Shown here one piece after another: positions 7,809 through 18,187 of a stretch of DNA of 64,000 bases. The notes under the pieces are model-generated. The model made no database searches. It saw only the letters and a list, made by a program, of their open reading frames with translations, and was not told the origin of the DNA. Every line of letters starts with the position of its first letter. Within the stretch, counting starts at the first letter, position 1. Made by a program: the position numbers and the translations under genes. Where the stretch lies: positions 1 to 64,000 of the forward strand of contig NZ_FNIE01000005.1 of NCBI RefSeq assembly GCF_900103985.1, read 5' to 3'. Origin of the DNA: Actinacidiphila guanduensis. GTDB lineage: Bacteria; Actinomycetota; Actinomycetes; Streptomycetales; Streptomycetaceae.

Positions 7809-9011
7809 TCAGCGGGCGCGTTCGGACTCCGAGAGCCGGCCCAGGATGAGCGCGATGCGCAGGGTGAACGCCGAACGGACATCGGAGGGTGACCACCCGG
7901 TGACATCGGTCACACGTCGCAGCCGGTAGCGAACGGTATTGGGGTGGACGAAGAGCATCCTGGCCGCGCCTTCCAGCGAGGAGGCCTGTTCCAGGTAGAC
8001 ACTCAGCGTCTCCAGCAGGGCGGAGCCTGCCTCTTCCAACGGCCTGTAGATCTCCTCCACCAACTGGTCGCGGGCATAACGGTCCCCGGCCATCGCGCGC
8101 TCCGGCAGGAGATCGTCGGAGAGTACCGGGCGCGGCGCGTCCGGCCACGCGCGGCACGCCCGCAGGCCCGCCGCTGCCGCCTGGGCGGACCTGGTGGCCG
8201 ACAGCAGGTCGCCGACGACCGGGCCCGCCACCACGGGTCCCGGCGCGAACGGGCCGATCAGCGCCTTGGCGACGCGGATCGGGTCGTCGTCCCCGCCCGC
8301 CACCACCACCAGCCGTTCGCCGAGCACCCCGGTGAGCACCTGGAGCTTGGCGTGCCGGGAGGCGCGGCGGATCGCCTCCACGGTCAGCTCGCTGTCGCCG
8401 TTGGGCGCGGTGCCGAGCACCACCACGATCTTGTCCGGGGAGTTCCAGCCGAGCGCGGCCGCCCGGGAGAGCACGCCCTCGTCGGCCTCGCCGGAGAGCA
8501 CCGCGTTGACCACCAGCGACTCCAGGCGTGCGTCCCAGGCGCCGCGGGCCTCGGCGGCCTGGGCGTAGACCTGGGCGGTGGCGAAGGCGATCTCGCGGGC
8601 GTAGACCAGCAGGGCCTCGCGCAGCACGCTCTCGTCGCCGGGGGCGGCCACGTCGTCGATGGCCGCCTCCATCACCTCGATCGTGGTGCGCACCATCTCC
8701 ACGGTCTGGCGCAGCGAGATCGCCCGGGTCAGCTCGCGCGGGGCGGTGCCGAAGACGTCGGTGCTGATCGCCTGCGGGGCCTCCGGGCGGCGGAACCACT
8801 CGGTGAAGGCGGCGATACCGGCCTGTGCGACCAGGCCGATCCAACTGCGGTTCTCCGGGGGCATCGCCCGGTACCACGGCAGCGTCTCGTCCATCCGCGC
8901 GATGGCGTGCGCGGCCAGCCGCCCCGCGGACTTCTCCAGGCGGCGCAGCGTCGCCGTACGGTCACCGCGCTCCGGCACGGCGGGATGGGGCTTCTGCGAG
9001 GGTTCGGGCAC
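7809..9011 (-). CDS. fasR: PucR-type activator of fatty acid synthesis genes
   Basis: A 400-aa regulator just upstream of fabD in the same direction. The N-terminal three quarters form the sensor part (GGDEF-like/PucR architecture), and the C-terminus holds the PucR helix-turn-helix (SLEGAARMLFVHPNTVRYRLRR in substance, residues about 350-380). The S. coelicolor orthologue at this locus activates fabDHPF. The GTG at 9011 fits the conserved PEPSQKPHP N-terminus and is preceded by GGAGGG. A TAGGGT box ends 7 nt before the GTG, so a leaderless transcript is equally possible. That box touches the end of a MITE-like element. Confidence 0.92.
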   Translation of the reverse strand: MPEPSQKPHPAVPERGDRTATLRRLEKSAGRLAAHAIARMDETLPWYRAMPPENRSWIGLVAQAGIAAFTEWFRRPEAPQAISTDVFGTAPRELTRAISLRQTVEMVRTTIEVMEAAIDDVAAPGDESVLREALLVYAREIAFATAQVYAQAAEARGAWDARLESLVVNAVLSGEADEGVLSRAAALGWNSPDKIVVVLGTAPNGDSELTVEAIRRASRHAKLQVLTGVLGERLVVVAGGDDDPIRVAKALIGPFAPGPVVAGPVVGDLLSATRSAQAAAAGLRACRAWPDAPRPVLSDDLLPERAMAGDRYARDQLVEEIYRPLEEAGSALLETLSVYLEQASSLEGAARMLFVHPNTVRYRLRRVTDVTGWSPSDVRSAFTLRIALILGRLSESERAR

Positions 9012-9024
9012 GCCCTCCACCCTA

Positions 9025-9198
9025 GGGCCTGCCCGGCAAACATCGTCTGGGCGGTGGGGCCTGGCACGCACTCTCGCTGCGTTGTCGGTCGTCGGCGCAG
9101 CCCGCTGCGCTCTCCTCCCTCCGCCTTGCGACAGCACGCCCCAGACCCCACCGCCCCCCGCCCTCACGGGCGGACGACGCTGTTTGCCGGGCAGGCCC
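9025..9198. mobile_element. MITE-like element with 23-bp terminal inverted repeats
   Basis: The 174-bp segment starts at 9025 with GGGCCTGCCCGGCAAACATCG and ends at 9198 with its complement; the 23-bp ends match at all but one position. Inner arms are also partly complementary (GGCGGTGGGGCCTGG against a GGCGGTGGGGTCTGG complement), so the whole can fold into one long hairpin. It encodes no plausible protein. No target-site duplication is obvious. It fills most of the gap between fasR and the pirin gene. Confidence 0.6.
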
Positions 9199-9248
9199 CG
9201 GGGTCCCTTTTCGTGACGGGGCGCCCCCGGTGAACACGGCTTCCGGGG

Positions 9249-9959
9249 TCAGCCGTACGACGGTTCGGCGTGCATCTCCCAGACCGCGTACTCGGCGTCC
9301 TGGGTGGCGGGTTGGGCGTGCAGGGCGGGGGCGTGGCCGGCGCGCAGGGCGTCGCCCGGGGCGAGGGTGTCGGGGCCGACCCGGAGGGTGCCGCGGATCA
9401 CGTGCAGGTAGAGGAAGGGCGCCTCGGGCAGGGCGGCGGCGCCGCGGCCGACGTGGAGGGTGGCCGCGGCCTGGCGCAGCCGCAGCGGCGCGGGGCTGTC
9501 CGGGTCGCCGGAGACGAGCGGGTGCAGGCCCGGCCCCGGCGGCAGGGCTGCGGGCGCGGCCGCGTACCGGGGCGGGCCGCCGAAGGCGTCGGGGTGCAGC
9601 CACATCTGCAGGAACCGCAAAGGCTCTCCGCCCGGGTTGCGCTCCACGTGCCGCACCCCGCCGCCCGCGCCGAGCAGTTGGGCGCCGCCCGCCCGCAGCC
9701 GCGTGGCGCGGCCGTCCTCGCCGCGGTGCTCCAACTCGCCCTCGAGCACGAGCGAGACGATCTCGGTGTCCCGGTGCGGATGCTCGGCGAAGCCCGCGCC
9801 GGGGGCCAACTGCTCCTCGTTGCAGGCCAGCAGCAGCCCGAAGCGGGTGTTGTCCGGGTCGTAGAAACCCGCGAACGAGAAGGCGTGCAGCGTCCGGACG
9901 CCGGCCGCCGGGTCGCCGCCGCGGTAGCGCTCGCCGGCCCGCCGCACCGACACGCTCAT
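9249..9959 (-). CDS. Pirin family protein (bicupin)
   Basis: A 236-aa cupin-fold protein. The N-terminal cupin holds HPHRDTEIV, whose His residues with a later Glu and His form the metal site of pirins. The second cupin (about residues 150-236) is short and lacks clear ligands. Some family members oxidise quercetin, others act as iron-dependent regulators; neither can be chosen here. ATG at 9959 overlaps the stop of the upstream serine hydrolase by ATGA, so the two form a coupled unit. Confidence 0.82.
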   Translation of the reverse strand: MSVSVRRAGERYRGGDPAAGVRTLHAFSFAGFYDPDNTRFGLLLACNEEQLAPGAGFAEHPHRDTEIVSLVLEGELEHRGEDGRATRLRAGGAQLLGAGGGVRHVERNPGGEPLRFLQMWLHPDAFGGPPRYAAAPAALPPGPGLHPLVSGDPDSPAPLRLRQAAATLHVGRGAAALPEAPFLYLHVIRGTLRVGPDTLAPGDALRAGHAPALHAQPATQDAEYAVWEMHAEPSYG

Positions 9960-10777
9960 CCGGCCGCGCGCAACTCGGTGAGCACGGCGTCGGTGAGCTG
10001 TGGCCAGCGCGGCAGCGCCCACTCGCCGAAGTCCCGGTCGGTGAGGGCCACACAGGCCGCGCCCGCGGCCGGGTCCACCCACAGGAACGTGCCGGACTGG
10101 CCGAAGTGCCCGAACGTGGCGGGGGAGGACAGGGCGCCGGTCCAGTGCGGGGACTTGTGATCGCGGATCTCGTAGCCCAGGCCCCAGTCGTTCGGGTTCT
10201 GGTGGCCGTAGCCGGGCAGCACGCCCTTCAGGCCGGGGAAGGCGACGGTGGTCGCGGCCGCGAGGGTCGAGGGGTGCAGCAGCCGCGGGGCCTGCAGTTC
10301 GGCGGCGAAGCTCAGCAGGTCCTCGACGGTGGAGGTGGCGCCGGCGGCCGGCGAGCCGCCCAGCGTGGTGGCGGCCATGCCGAGCGGCTCGAACACGGCC
10401 TGCCGCAGATACTCGGCGAAGGGGATGCCGGCGGCCTTGGCCAGGGTGTCGGCCAGCACCTCGAACCCGGCGTTGGAGTACAGCCGCCGGTTGCCGGGCG
10501 CGGCCATGGGCGTGGGTGCGTCGAAGGCGAGCCCCGAGGCATGCGCGAGCAGGTGCCGTACGGTGGCCCCTTCCGGCCCCGCCGGATCGTCCAGCTCGAA
10601 CACGCCCTCCTCGCAGGCGAGCAGAGCCGCGTACGCGGTGAGCGGCTTGGTCACCGAAGCGAGCGCGAACCGCCCCTTCGTATCCCCGTACGCCCCCACC
10701 ACGGCCCCGTCCCGCCGCACCACCCCCACCCCGACCCGCCCCACAGGCCACTCTTCGACCAACCTCAAGCTCTCCAT
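9956..10777 (-). CDS. Class C beta-lactamase-like serine hydrolase
   Basis: A 273-aa member of the serine beta-lactamase/penicillin-binding fold. The SxxK nucleophile motif is SVTK near residue 42, the second motif YSNAG near residue 98, and a GHFGQSG motif stands where the KTG-like box is expected. It has no signal peptide, so it is probably a cytoplasmic esterase or peptidase rather than a secreted beta-lactamase. ATG at 10777 has TACGCT ending 7 nt upstream and no ribosome binding site, fitting a leaderless mRNA. It is followed by the pirin gene with overlapping codons. Confidence 0.82.
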   Translation of the reverse strand: MESLRLVEEWPVGRVGVGVVRRDGAVVGAYGDTKGRFALASVTKPLTAYAALLACEEGVFELDDPAGPEGATVRHLLAHASGLAFDAPTPMAAPGNRRLYSNAGFEVLADTLAKAAGIPFAEYLRQAVFEPLGMAATTLGGSPAAGATSTVEDLLSFAAELQAPRLLHPSTLAAATTVAFPGLKGVLPGYGHQNPNDWGLGYEIRDHKSPHWTGALSSPATFGHFGQSGTFLWVDPAAGAACVALTDRDFGEWALPRWPQLTDAVLTELRAAG

Positions 10778-10880
10778 ACGCCAAAGCGTACGGGGGCACG
10801 GGTTCCCCTCCGCCCCACGAGGCCGCCGCCCCGACGCCGGGAACGGCGGAGTGGGCGCAGGCGAGTTGCCGTCTTTTGGG

Positions 10881-10936
10881 GGCGCTGGGGGTCCCTCCCA
10901 GGCGAAGCTCTGGGGGAGGAACCGCGCGACAAGCCA
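10881..10936 (+). repeat. Dispersed G-rich hairpin repeat, copy 3
   Basis: Nearly full copy, with GTC instead of GTAC in the first loop. Unlike most others it lies between two divergent genes (serine hydrolase and merR), so it cannot be acting only as a terminator. Confidence 0.75.
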
Positions 10937-11003
10937 CAACGAGGCGGAAGGTCCCGCGACAAGCACAAGGCACCCCGTCCGGGGGCCCGTAAGGGCAAGC
11001 TGT

Positions 11004-11034
11004 TTGCCTAGAGCGCACTCCAAGGTCCTAGCGT
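11004..11034 (+). promoter_or_regulatory. MerR-type promoter with 19-bp spacer
   Basis: TTGCCT (11004-11009) and TAGCGT (11029-11034) are separated by 19 bp, the overlong spacer typical of MerR-controlled promoters. CTTG (left half) and CAAG sit symmetrically around a GAGCGCACTC core. The -10 box ends 7 nt before the regulator's ATG, suggesting autoregulation and a leaderless transcript. Confidence 0.6.
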
Positions 11035-11041
11035 GGAACCC

Positions 11042-11493
11042 ATGACGATCGTGGAGGAGAAGACCGCGGCGGACCCGTGCGCCGAAGCGCAGCGCTACCT
11101 CCGCCCGGACGGACAGGACCAGTACACGATCAGCGAGGTCGCCGAGTTCACCGGCATGAGCGCGCACACGCTGCGCTGGTACGAGCGGATCGGGCTGATG
11201 CCCCACGTGGACCGCTCGCACACCGGCCAGCGCCGGTTCAGCAACAAGGACCTGGACTGGCTCGCCTTCGTGGGCAAGCTGCGGCTGACCGGGATGCCGG
11301 TGGCGGACATGGTGGCCTACGCCGAGATGCTGCGGGCCGGTGATCACACCTCGCGGCAGCGCCAGGCGCTGCTGGAGGCGACCCGGGTGGACGTGGTGCG
11401 GCGGATCGCCGAACTGCAGGACACCCTCTCGGTGCTGGACTCGAAGATCAGTGCGTACGCGGGCGCCGGACAGGCGCCGGAGAGGACGGCGTG

Positions 11494-11494
<1 letters not shown>
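11042..11494 (+). CDS. MerR family transcriptional regulator
   Basis: A 150-aa regulator. The winged helix-turn-helix begins at YTISEVAEFTGMSAHTLRWYER (residues about 29-50) and is followed by the RRFSNKDLDWLAFV segment and a dimerisation helix with a short C-terminus. It lacks the Cys of metal or redox sensors, so the inducer is probably organic. ATG 11042 is leaderless by the promoter spacing. Its stop overlaps the start of the aldo/keto reductase (TGATG), so the two are co-translated; control of the reductase and of itself is the likely job. Confidence 0.9.
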
Positions 11495-12516
<1,022 letters not shown>

Positions 12517-13281
12517 TCACGGGCGGGTCCCGGCCGCCTGGATCGCGGCCAGGACCGCCGCCGCGAACGGCAGCGACTCGTGCACGGAGCCGTAGCCGAG
12601 GCCGAAGACGACCGCGGCCGGGTCCTGGTCGGGCGGGCAGGGGCCCTCGTCGTCCGGCGCCACACCCGGCACCGGCGGCAGCCGCAGGGCGCCGGGCTGC
12701 TCGCGCGGCAGCAGCCGCAGGTGGCCGTGGACCTGGTCCGGCGAGCGCCAGCGCACCCCGGCCAGCTCATCCACCGGGAACTGCTGGTCGCCCGCCTTCC
12801 ACTTGGCCGTGGAGGCCCCGGTGCGGAACCAGTGGAAGCCGACCGTGCGGCCGTCGAAGCTCGCCTTGGCGTCGTACGCCTTGAAGGAGCGGGGCACCTC
12901 GGGCGCGGCCACCAGGAAGCGGGTCGGCGGCTCGGGCGTGGCCGCCGCCTCGATCGCGGCCAGCAGCGCCGCCCGGAACTCCTCCGCGGGCTCGCGGTTC
13001 TGCTCGGGCAGCACCAAGTGGTACGGGTCGGCGCTGGCCCGCAGCTGCCCGTCGGCGACCTCGATCAGCGGGTCGGCGCCGGGCCTGGGCAGCGCCCGCA
13101 GCACCACGGTGCCGCGCCGGCCCTCGACGAACTCCGCACCCCCCAGCGCCTCGTACGGCACACGCCGCTCACCGAGCGCCTGGAGCAGTCGTGAGCCCCT
13201 TACGCCCCTGCTGTACCGGATGACCACGGCCTCGGGTTCGATGTCCCACACGGCGTTGCTTCCGGCCAGCACCTCACCCAT
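12517..13281 (-). CDS. DUF4429 domain-containing protein
   Basis: A 254-aa protein with two copies of the DUF4429 fold. The first half starts SNAVWDIEPEAVVIRYSRG; the second, around residues 140-180, has SFDGRTVGFHWF. The fold resembles PH-like/short-chain binding domains, and function is unknown. There is no signal or membrane helix. ATG 13281 has TAAGCT ending 7 nt upstream and no ribosome binding site, so it is probably leaderless. Confidence 0.8.
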   Translation of the reverse strand: MGEVLAGSNAVWDIEPEAVVIRYSRGVRGSRLLQALGERRVPYEALGGAEFVEGRRGTVVLRALPRPGADPLIEVADGQLRASADPYHLVLPEQNREPAEEFRAALLAAIEAAATPEPPTRFLVAAPEVPRSFKAYDAKASFDGRTVGFHWFRTGASTAKWKAGDQQFPVDELAGVRWRSPDQVHGHLRLLPREQPGALRLPPVPGVAPDDEGPCPPDQDPAAVVFGLGYGSVHESLPFAAAVLAAIQAAGTRP

Positions 13282-13483
13282 GAGGCTCAGCTTAGGACGG
13301 GCTGTGCGCCGCGCACCCCCCTTCGCTACGCGCGTCACCGAAACCGGCGACGTCCCCGTGCGGACACGCGCGGGGACATCTGCCGGATTCCGCTGGTCCC
13401 GGGGGTGGCGGGGCGGGAAAGCCGCCACCGAGGCCCCGGCAGCGGACCGGGAGCCGGTACGAGCGCCGGGTGAGCCGGGTGGG

Positions 13484-14674
13484 CTAGGGGAGGCCGGCGG
13501 TGCAGGCGAGGCCGTTGCGGCAGGCCACCGCCGTGTAGGAGCCCAGGGCGATCTCGGCGAAGTTGGCGAGGCTGGTGGTGTCGGGGGCGAAGTAGTTGGG
13601 ATGGCCGCTGGCGCCCGTCGAGCTGATCACCCGGGCGCCGAAGGAGCGCGAGACGGGGTCGGGGCCGTGGCCGAGGCCGGCGAACTCCAGGTGCGGCACA
13701 TCGCCGATCCAGTCGCCGGAGTCCCGGACGGCCCACACGTGGGCCCTGGTGTGCAGGTCGGCGACGTTGTTCGCGCGCATGCCGGGGCTGCCCAGGACGG
13801 TGAGGTCGCTCACCCGCCCCGGCAGGCCGGGCGCGGCCACCCCGCAGAGCACCGAGCCGTAGGAGTGGCAGAAGAGCGCCACCTGGGCCCGCTGCGGGAG
13901 CGCCGAGAGCAGGCCGTTCAGCCGGACGGCGCCGCGCTGGGCGAGGGTGCCGGTGGAGGCGTCCAGGCCGAGGCCGGCGGGGGCGGTGTAGTCGGCCCAC
14001 GCGATCACCGCGGTGTGCGCCCCGGGGTCGTCGTGCCGCTCGGCGGCGTACAGCTCGCGGGCCATGCCGGCGGGCGCCTGGTAGGTCTTGGTGTCCCGCT
14101 CGAAGGTCAGCAGGTCGGTGTCCACGCCCGGCACGACCACCGCGACCCGCCGGGCCGTCGACAGGTCGCCCAGCACCTCGGCGACGCGGCCGGAGCCCGT
14201 GGGGTCGAAGGCGAGGATCTGCCGGTGGCCGCTGAGCAGCGAGGTGTAGCGCTGGGCGAGGTCGGCGGCGTCCTGCTGCCCCTCGTAGCTGAGGTCGCTG
14301 CTGTGCGAGCGGCGCAGGGCGACCGTGCGCTGGTGGATCAGGGCGAACCGGTTGGCGGTGTAGCGCAGCGCGGGGGCGACGCCGTTGAGGTTGCCGACGA
14401 CCAGCGGGTAGCGCTTGGCCAGGCCGAGCCGCTGGGAGGCGGTGAGGGAGGCGAAGAACCGGGCGATGGCCCCGGGGGCCGCGTTGGGGCTCGGCAGGTG
14501 CCGCACGCCCACCGTGCCGGTCATCCAGGCGGCCACCGCCGCGGCTCTGGCGTCGTCGGCGGCGTGGGGCCGCAGCCCCGTCCACCCCGTGGTCGCCAGC
14601 ATCACGAACGCGACGGCCAGGGCCAGCAGCGTACGGACGGAAATGCGGCTCAGTTGCCTGCGTGCCGGAATCAC
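13484..14674 (-). CDS. Exported alpha/beta hydrolase (DUF1023 family)
   Basis: A 396-aa protein with an N-terminal hydrophobic segment (TLLALAVAFVMLATTGW) that acts as signal or anchor, then an alpha/beta hydrolase domain. The nucleophile elbow is FCHSYGSV. A VVVPGVDTD strand precedes it, and a His near the end (SGHPNYF) can close the triad. The family is common in mycelial actinobacteria; the substrate is unknown. GTG at 14674 puts the basic residues right before the hydrophobic stretch, but longer in-frame starts exist, so the start is uncertain. Confidence 0.75.
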   Translation of the reverse strand: MIPARRQLSRISVRTLLALAVAFVMLATTGWTGLRPHAADDARAAAVAAWMTGTVGVRHLPSPNAAPGAIARFFASLTASQRLGLAKRYPLVVGNLNGVAPALRYTANRFALIHQRTVALRRSHSSDLSYEGQQDAADLAQRYTSLLSGHRQILAFDPTGSGRVAEVLGDLSTARRVAVVVPGVDTDLLTFERDTKTYQAPAGMARELYAAERHDDPGAHTAVIAWADYTAPAGLGLDASTGTLAQRGAVRLNGLLSALPQRAQVALFCHSYGSVLCGVAAPGLPGRVSDLTVLGSPGMRANNVADLHTRAHVWAVRDSGDWIGDVPHLEFAGLGHGPDPVSRSFGARVISSTGASGHPNYFAPDTTSLANFAEIALGSYTAVACRNGLACTAGLP

Positions 14675-14860
14675 TCGCTCATGCCTCGTGCTCTTCGTGC
14701 CGGGAGAGGGACCGGACTGTCCTTCCAGGGTAGAAGACACCCCGCGGGACCCGTCGGATGCGTGACCGCGGTCACGTTTGGCGCGTCGCACAGCGGATCG
14801 GAAAGGGCTGCGGGCGCCTGTGGGAGGCCGCCGGACGGCCCCCGCGCGGCCTCGGAAAGG

Positions 14861-14911
14861 CCGCGGCCCCGCCCGTCCCGGCTGGTGCACCGGGTGCGGG
14901 CGGGGCCGCGG
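14861..14911 (-). terminator. aceE terminator hairpin
   Basis: A perfect 15-bp stem (14861-14875 with 14897-14911, CCGCGGCCCCGCCCG) and a 21-nt loop start 23 bp beyond the aceE stop. No U-tract follows, as is usual in this genus. Confidence 0.75.
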
Positions 14912-14933
14912 TGAAGCCGCTTGCGGGGACCGG

Positions 14934-17678
14934 TCAGGCGTCGCCGCCGGCCGCGCCCGGGTCGGCCGCGGAGGCGTCGAGCAGCTGGTAGCGGTCGATC
15001 GCCTGCTTCAGCGCGCCGCGGTCCACCTTGCCGTCGCGGGCCAGCTCGGTGAGCACCGCGAGGACGATCGACTGGGCGTCGATGTGGAAGAACCGGCGGG
15101 CCGCCCCGCGGGTGTCGGCGAAGCCGAAGCCGTCGGCGCCGAGCGAGGTGTAGCGGCCCGGCACCCAGCGGGCGATCTGGTCCGGCACCGAGCGCATCCA
15201 GTCCGAGACGGCCACGAACGGGCCCTCGTGCCCGGAGAGCTTGCGGGTCACCCACGGCACCCGCTCCTCCTCCTCGGGGTGCAGCAGGTTGTGCTCCTCG
15301 GTGGCCACGGCCTCGCGCCGCAGCTCGTTCCAGGACGTCGCGGACCACACGTCGGCCCGTACGTTCCACTCCTCGGCGAGGATCCGCTGGGCCTCGATCG
15401 CCCACGGCACGGCCACGCCCGAGGCGAGGATCTGCGCCGGGATCTCGCCATCGGTGCCCGGCTGCAGCCGGTGCACGCCCTTGAGGATGCCCTCGACGTC
15501 CACGTCGGCCGGCTCGGCGGGGTGCCGGATCGGCTCGTTGTAGACGGTCAGGTAGTAGAAGACGTCCTCGCCCGGTTTGCCGTCGGCGGTCTCGCCGTAC
15601 ATCCGGCGCAGGCCGTCCTGCACGATGTAGGAGATCTCGAAGGCGTACGCCGGGTCGTAGGCGACGCAGGCGGGGTTGGTGGACGCCAGCAGCTGGGAGT
15701 GGCCGTCGGCGTGCTGCAGGCCTTCGCCGGTGAGCGTGGTGCGCCCCGCGGTGGCGCCGAGCACGAAGCCGCGGGCGAGCTGGTCGGCCATCTGCCAGAA
15801 CTGGTCGCCGGTGCGCTGGAAGCCGAACATCGAGTAGAAGACGTAGACCGGGATCAGCGGCTCGCCGTGGGTGGCGTAGGCGGAGCCCGCGGCGATCAGC
15901 GAGGCGGTGCAGCCGGCCTCGGAGATGCCGTCGTGCAGCATCTGGCCGGTCGGCGACTCCTTGTACGCCAGCAGCAGCTCGCGGTCGACCGACTCGTACT
16001 GCTGGCCGAGCGGGTTGTAGATCTTCGCGCTCGGGAAGAAGGCGTCCATGCCGAAGGTGCGGTACTCGTCGGGCGCGATCAGCACGAACCGCTTGCCGAT
16101 CTCCTTGTCCCGCATCAGGTCCTTCAGCACCCGCACGAAGGCCATGGTGGTGGCGATCGGCTGGGCGCCGGAGCCCTTCCGGGCGGCCGCGTAGGTCTTG
16201 TCCGGCGGCTGCGGCAGCGGCTTGGCGCGGACCACGCGGGTGGGCACGTAACCGCCGCAGGCCTTGCGGTGGTCGTGCATGTACTGGATCTCCTCGGAGT
16301 CCCGGCCCGGGTGGTAGTAGGGCGGGTAGCCCTCCTCCAGCCGCCGGTCGGTGATCGGCAGGTGCAGCCGGTCCCGGAACCGCTTGAGGTCGTCGACGGT
16401 GAGCTTCTTCATCTGGTGGGTCGCGTTGCGGCCCTCGAAGTTCGGGCCCAGCGTCCAGCCCTTGATGGTCTGGGCGAGGATCACCGTCGGCTGGCCCTTG
16501 TGCTCCAGGGCGGCGGTGTAGGCGGCGAAGATCTTGCGGTGGTCGTGGCCGCCGCGGCCCAGGTGCAGGATCTGCTCGTCGGTGAGGTTCTCCACCATCG
16601 AGCGCAGCCGCTGGTCGTCGCCGAAGAAGTGCTCGCGGATGTACGCGCCCGTCTCGGTGGCGTACGTCTGGAACTGGCCGTCCGGCGTGGTGTTCATCTT
16701 GTTCACCAGCAGGCCGTCGCGGTCCTGGGCGAGCAGCGGGTCCCAGGAGCGGTCCCAGATGAGCTTGATGACGTTCCAGCCGGCGCCGCGGAACTGCGAC
16801 TCCAGCTCCTGGATGATCTTGCCGTTGCCGCGCACCGGGCCGTCGAGCCGCTGCAGGTTGCAGTTGACGACGAAAGTCAGGTTGTCCAGGCCCTCGCGGG
16901 CGGCGATGGACAGCTGGCCGAGCGACTCCGGCTCGTCCATCTCGCCGTCGCCGAGGAAGGCCCACACGTGCGAGCCGGAGGTGTCGGCGATGCCGCGGGC
17001 CTGCATGTAGCGGTTCATCCGGGCCTGGTAGATCGCGCCGAGCGGGCCCAGGCCCATCGACACGGTCGGGAACTCCCAGAAGTCCGGCATGAGCCGCGGG
17101 TGCGGGTAGCTGGACAGGCCGTCGGGCGCCTTGGACTTCTCCTGGCGGAACGCGTCCAGCTGCGCCTCGGTGAGCCGGTCCAGCAGGAAGGCGCGGGCGT
17201 AGATGCCGGGCGAGGCGTGGCCCTGGAAGAAGATCTGGTCGCCGCCCTTCCCGTCGTCCTTGCCGCGGAAGAAGTGGTTGAAGCCCACGTCGTAGAGCGA
17301 GGCGGAGGAGGCGAAGGTGGCGATGTGGCCGCCGACCCCGATGCCGGGGCGCTGCGCCCGGGAGACCATCACGGCCGCGTTCCAGCGGGTCGCGTTGAGG
17401 ATCTTGCGCTCGATCTCCTCGTTGCCGGGGAAGAACGGCTCGTCCTTGGTCGCGATGGTGTTCACGTAGTCGGTGCTGCGCATCTCGGGCACGGCGACGC
17501 GCTTCTCGCGGGCCCGCTCGATGAGCCGGAGCATCAGGTAGCGGGCCCGCTCGCGGCCGCGCTCGTCGATGGCCGCGTCGAGCGAGTCGAGCCATTCCGC
17601 CGTTTCCTCGGGATCGAAGTCCGGGACCTGGCTGGGAAGGCCGCCAATGATGATCGGGTTGCGATCGGTGGAAGCCAC
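14934..17678 (-). CDS. aceE: Pyruvate dehydrogenase E1 component, homodimeric type
   Basis: A 914-aa thiamine-diphosphate enzyme that decarboxylates pyruvate and passes the acetyl group to the E2 lipoyl arm. The TPP motif starts [12 protein letters not shown] and ends NCNLQ (about residues 220-255). The [20 protein letters not shown] region matches E. coli-type E1 rather than the alpha/beta type. GTG at 17678 suits the [21 protein letters not shown]-terminus, with AAGGAAC upstream. E2 and E3 are not in the window. The gene is followed by a strong hairpin and preceded by a 509-bp gap. Confidence 0.95.
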   Translation of the reverse strand: MASTDRNPIIIGGLPSQVPDFDPEETAEWLDSLDAAIDERGRERARYLMLRLIERAREKRVAVPEMRSTDYVNTIATKDEPFFPGNEEIERKILNATRWNAAVMVSRAQRPGIGVGGHIATFASSASLYDVGFNHFFRGKDDGKGGDQIFFQGHASPGIYARAFLLDRLTEAQLDAFRQEKSKAPDGLSSYPHPRLMPDFWEFPTVSMGLGPLGAIYQARMNRYMQARGIADTSGSHVWAFLGDGEMDEPESLGQLSIAAREGLDNLTFVVNCNLQRLDGPVRGNGKIIQELESQFRGAGWNVIKLIWDRSWDPLLAQDRDGLLVNKMNTTPDGQFQTYATETGAYIREHFFGDDQRLRSMVENLTDEQILHLGRGGHDHRKIFAAYTAALEHKGQPTVILAQTIKGWTLGPNFEGRNATHQMKKLTVDDLKRFRDRLHLPITDRRLEEGYPPYYHPGRDSEEIQYMHDHRKACGGYVPTRVVRAKPLPQPPDKTYAAARKGSGAQPIATTMAFVRVLKDLMRDKEIGKRFVLIAPDEYRTFGMDAFFPSAKIYNPLGQQYESVDRELLLAYKESPTGQMLHDGISEAGCTASLIAAGSAYATHGEPLIPVYVFYSMFGFQRTGDQFWQMADQLARGFVLGATAGRTTLTGEGLQHADGHSQLLASTNPACVAYDPAYAFEISYIVQDGLRRMYGETADGKPGEDVFYYLTVYNEPIRHPAEPADVDVEGILKGVHRLQPGTDGEIPAQILASGVAVPWAIEAQRILAEEWNVRADVWSATSWNELRREAVATEEHNLLHPEEEERVPWVTRKLSGHEGPFVAVSDWMRSVPDQIARWVPGRYTSLGADGFGFADTRGAARRFFHIDAQSIVLAVLTELARDGKVDRGALKQAIDRYQLLDASAADPGAAGGDA

Positions 17679-18187
17679 GCTGTTCCTTCGTCTACTGGGG
17701 GCTGGCGGGTCTGGCCGGGGCCCGGCCCTGGCGCGTGGGGGGCGCCGGGTCCGTCGCGGTCGGTGCCGGGGCGTTCCGGTCCGGTGTGAGGGGCGCATCC
17801 ATCGTCCACCGCGGGCGTTCGATACGTCATCTCTACGGGTCGGTAACCCCTGGCGTGCGGCCAAACCCGAACTCTACGCCCACGCGGACGTGACCCCGAC
17901 GCGCGCCGCCAATCGCCCACAACACCGGCAAACCGTCGTGATCTGCATCACCATGGGAAGAGACCTCGGGCGGCGGAGCGCGGGGAACTTGCGGCGAAGA
18001 CGGTCGAATCATCACCGTTTCGGCGGTCTCGTACGCCGGGTACTTGCGCGATCCGCCGCGCCCGTGTGGACTACCGCCAATAAACCCGCACCGCAGCGGG
18101 CACAGAGCCAGTCCGAGGCCGGTCACAGCAAGCCAGGGCCGGCCGCAGCACCGACGCACGAACAGTGCCCATGACAGGAGGCAAAGC
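17679..18187. promoter_or_regulatory. Long divergent intergenic region between aceE and the DUF3052 gene
   Basis: About 509 bp without a credible coding frame. It must carry both divergent promoters. On the minus strand GGGTTACCGACCCGT near 17837-17851 forms a short dyad upstream of aceE. An AT-richer patch near 18000-18085 (GAATCATCACC, CCAATAAACC) is the best promoter zone for the rightward gene. No RNA gene was recognised. Confidence 0.4.

Noticed and set aside
5710-8877. A 1055-codon frame ending in FabH
   Set aside because: The first 711 codons are out-of-frame readings of fasR and fabD. Only residues after the ATG at 6744 are FabH.
14778-17789. A 1003-codon open frame opposite aceE
   Set aside because: It is the antisense shadow of a long GC-rich gene. 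Its product is a Val/Gly/Arg/His-rich string without domain motifs, while the minus strand encodes a clear pyruvate dehydrogenase E1.
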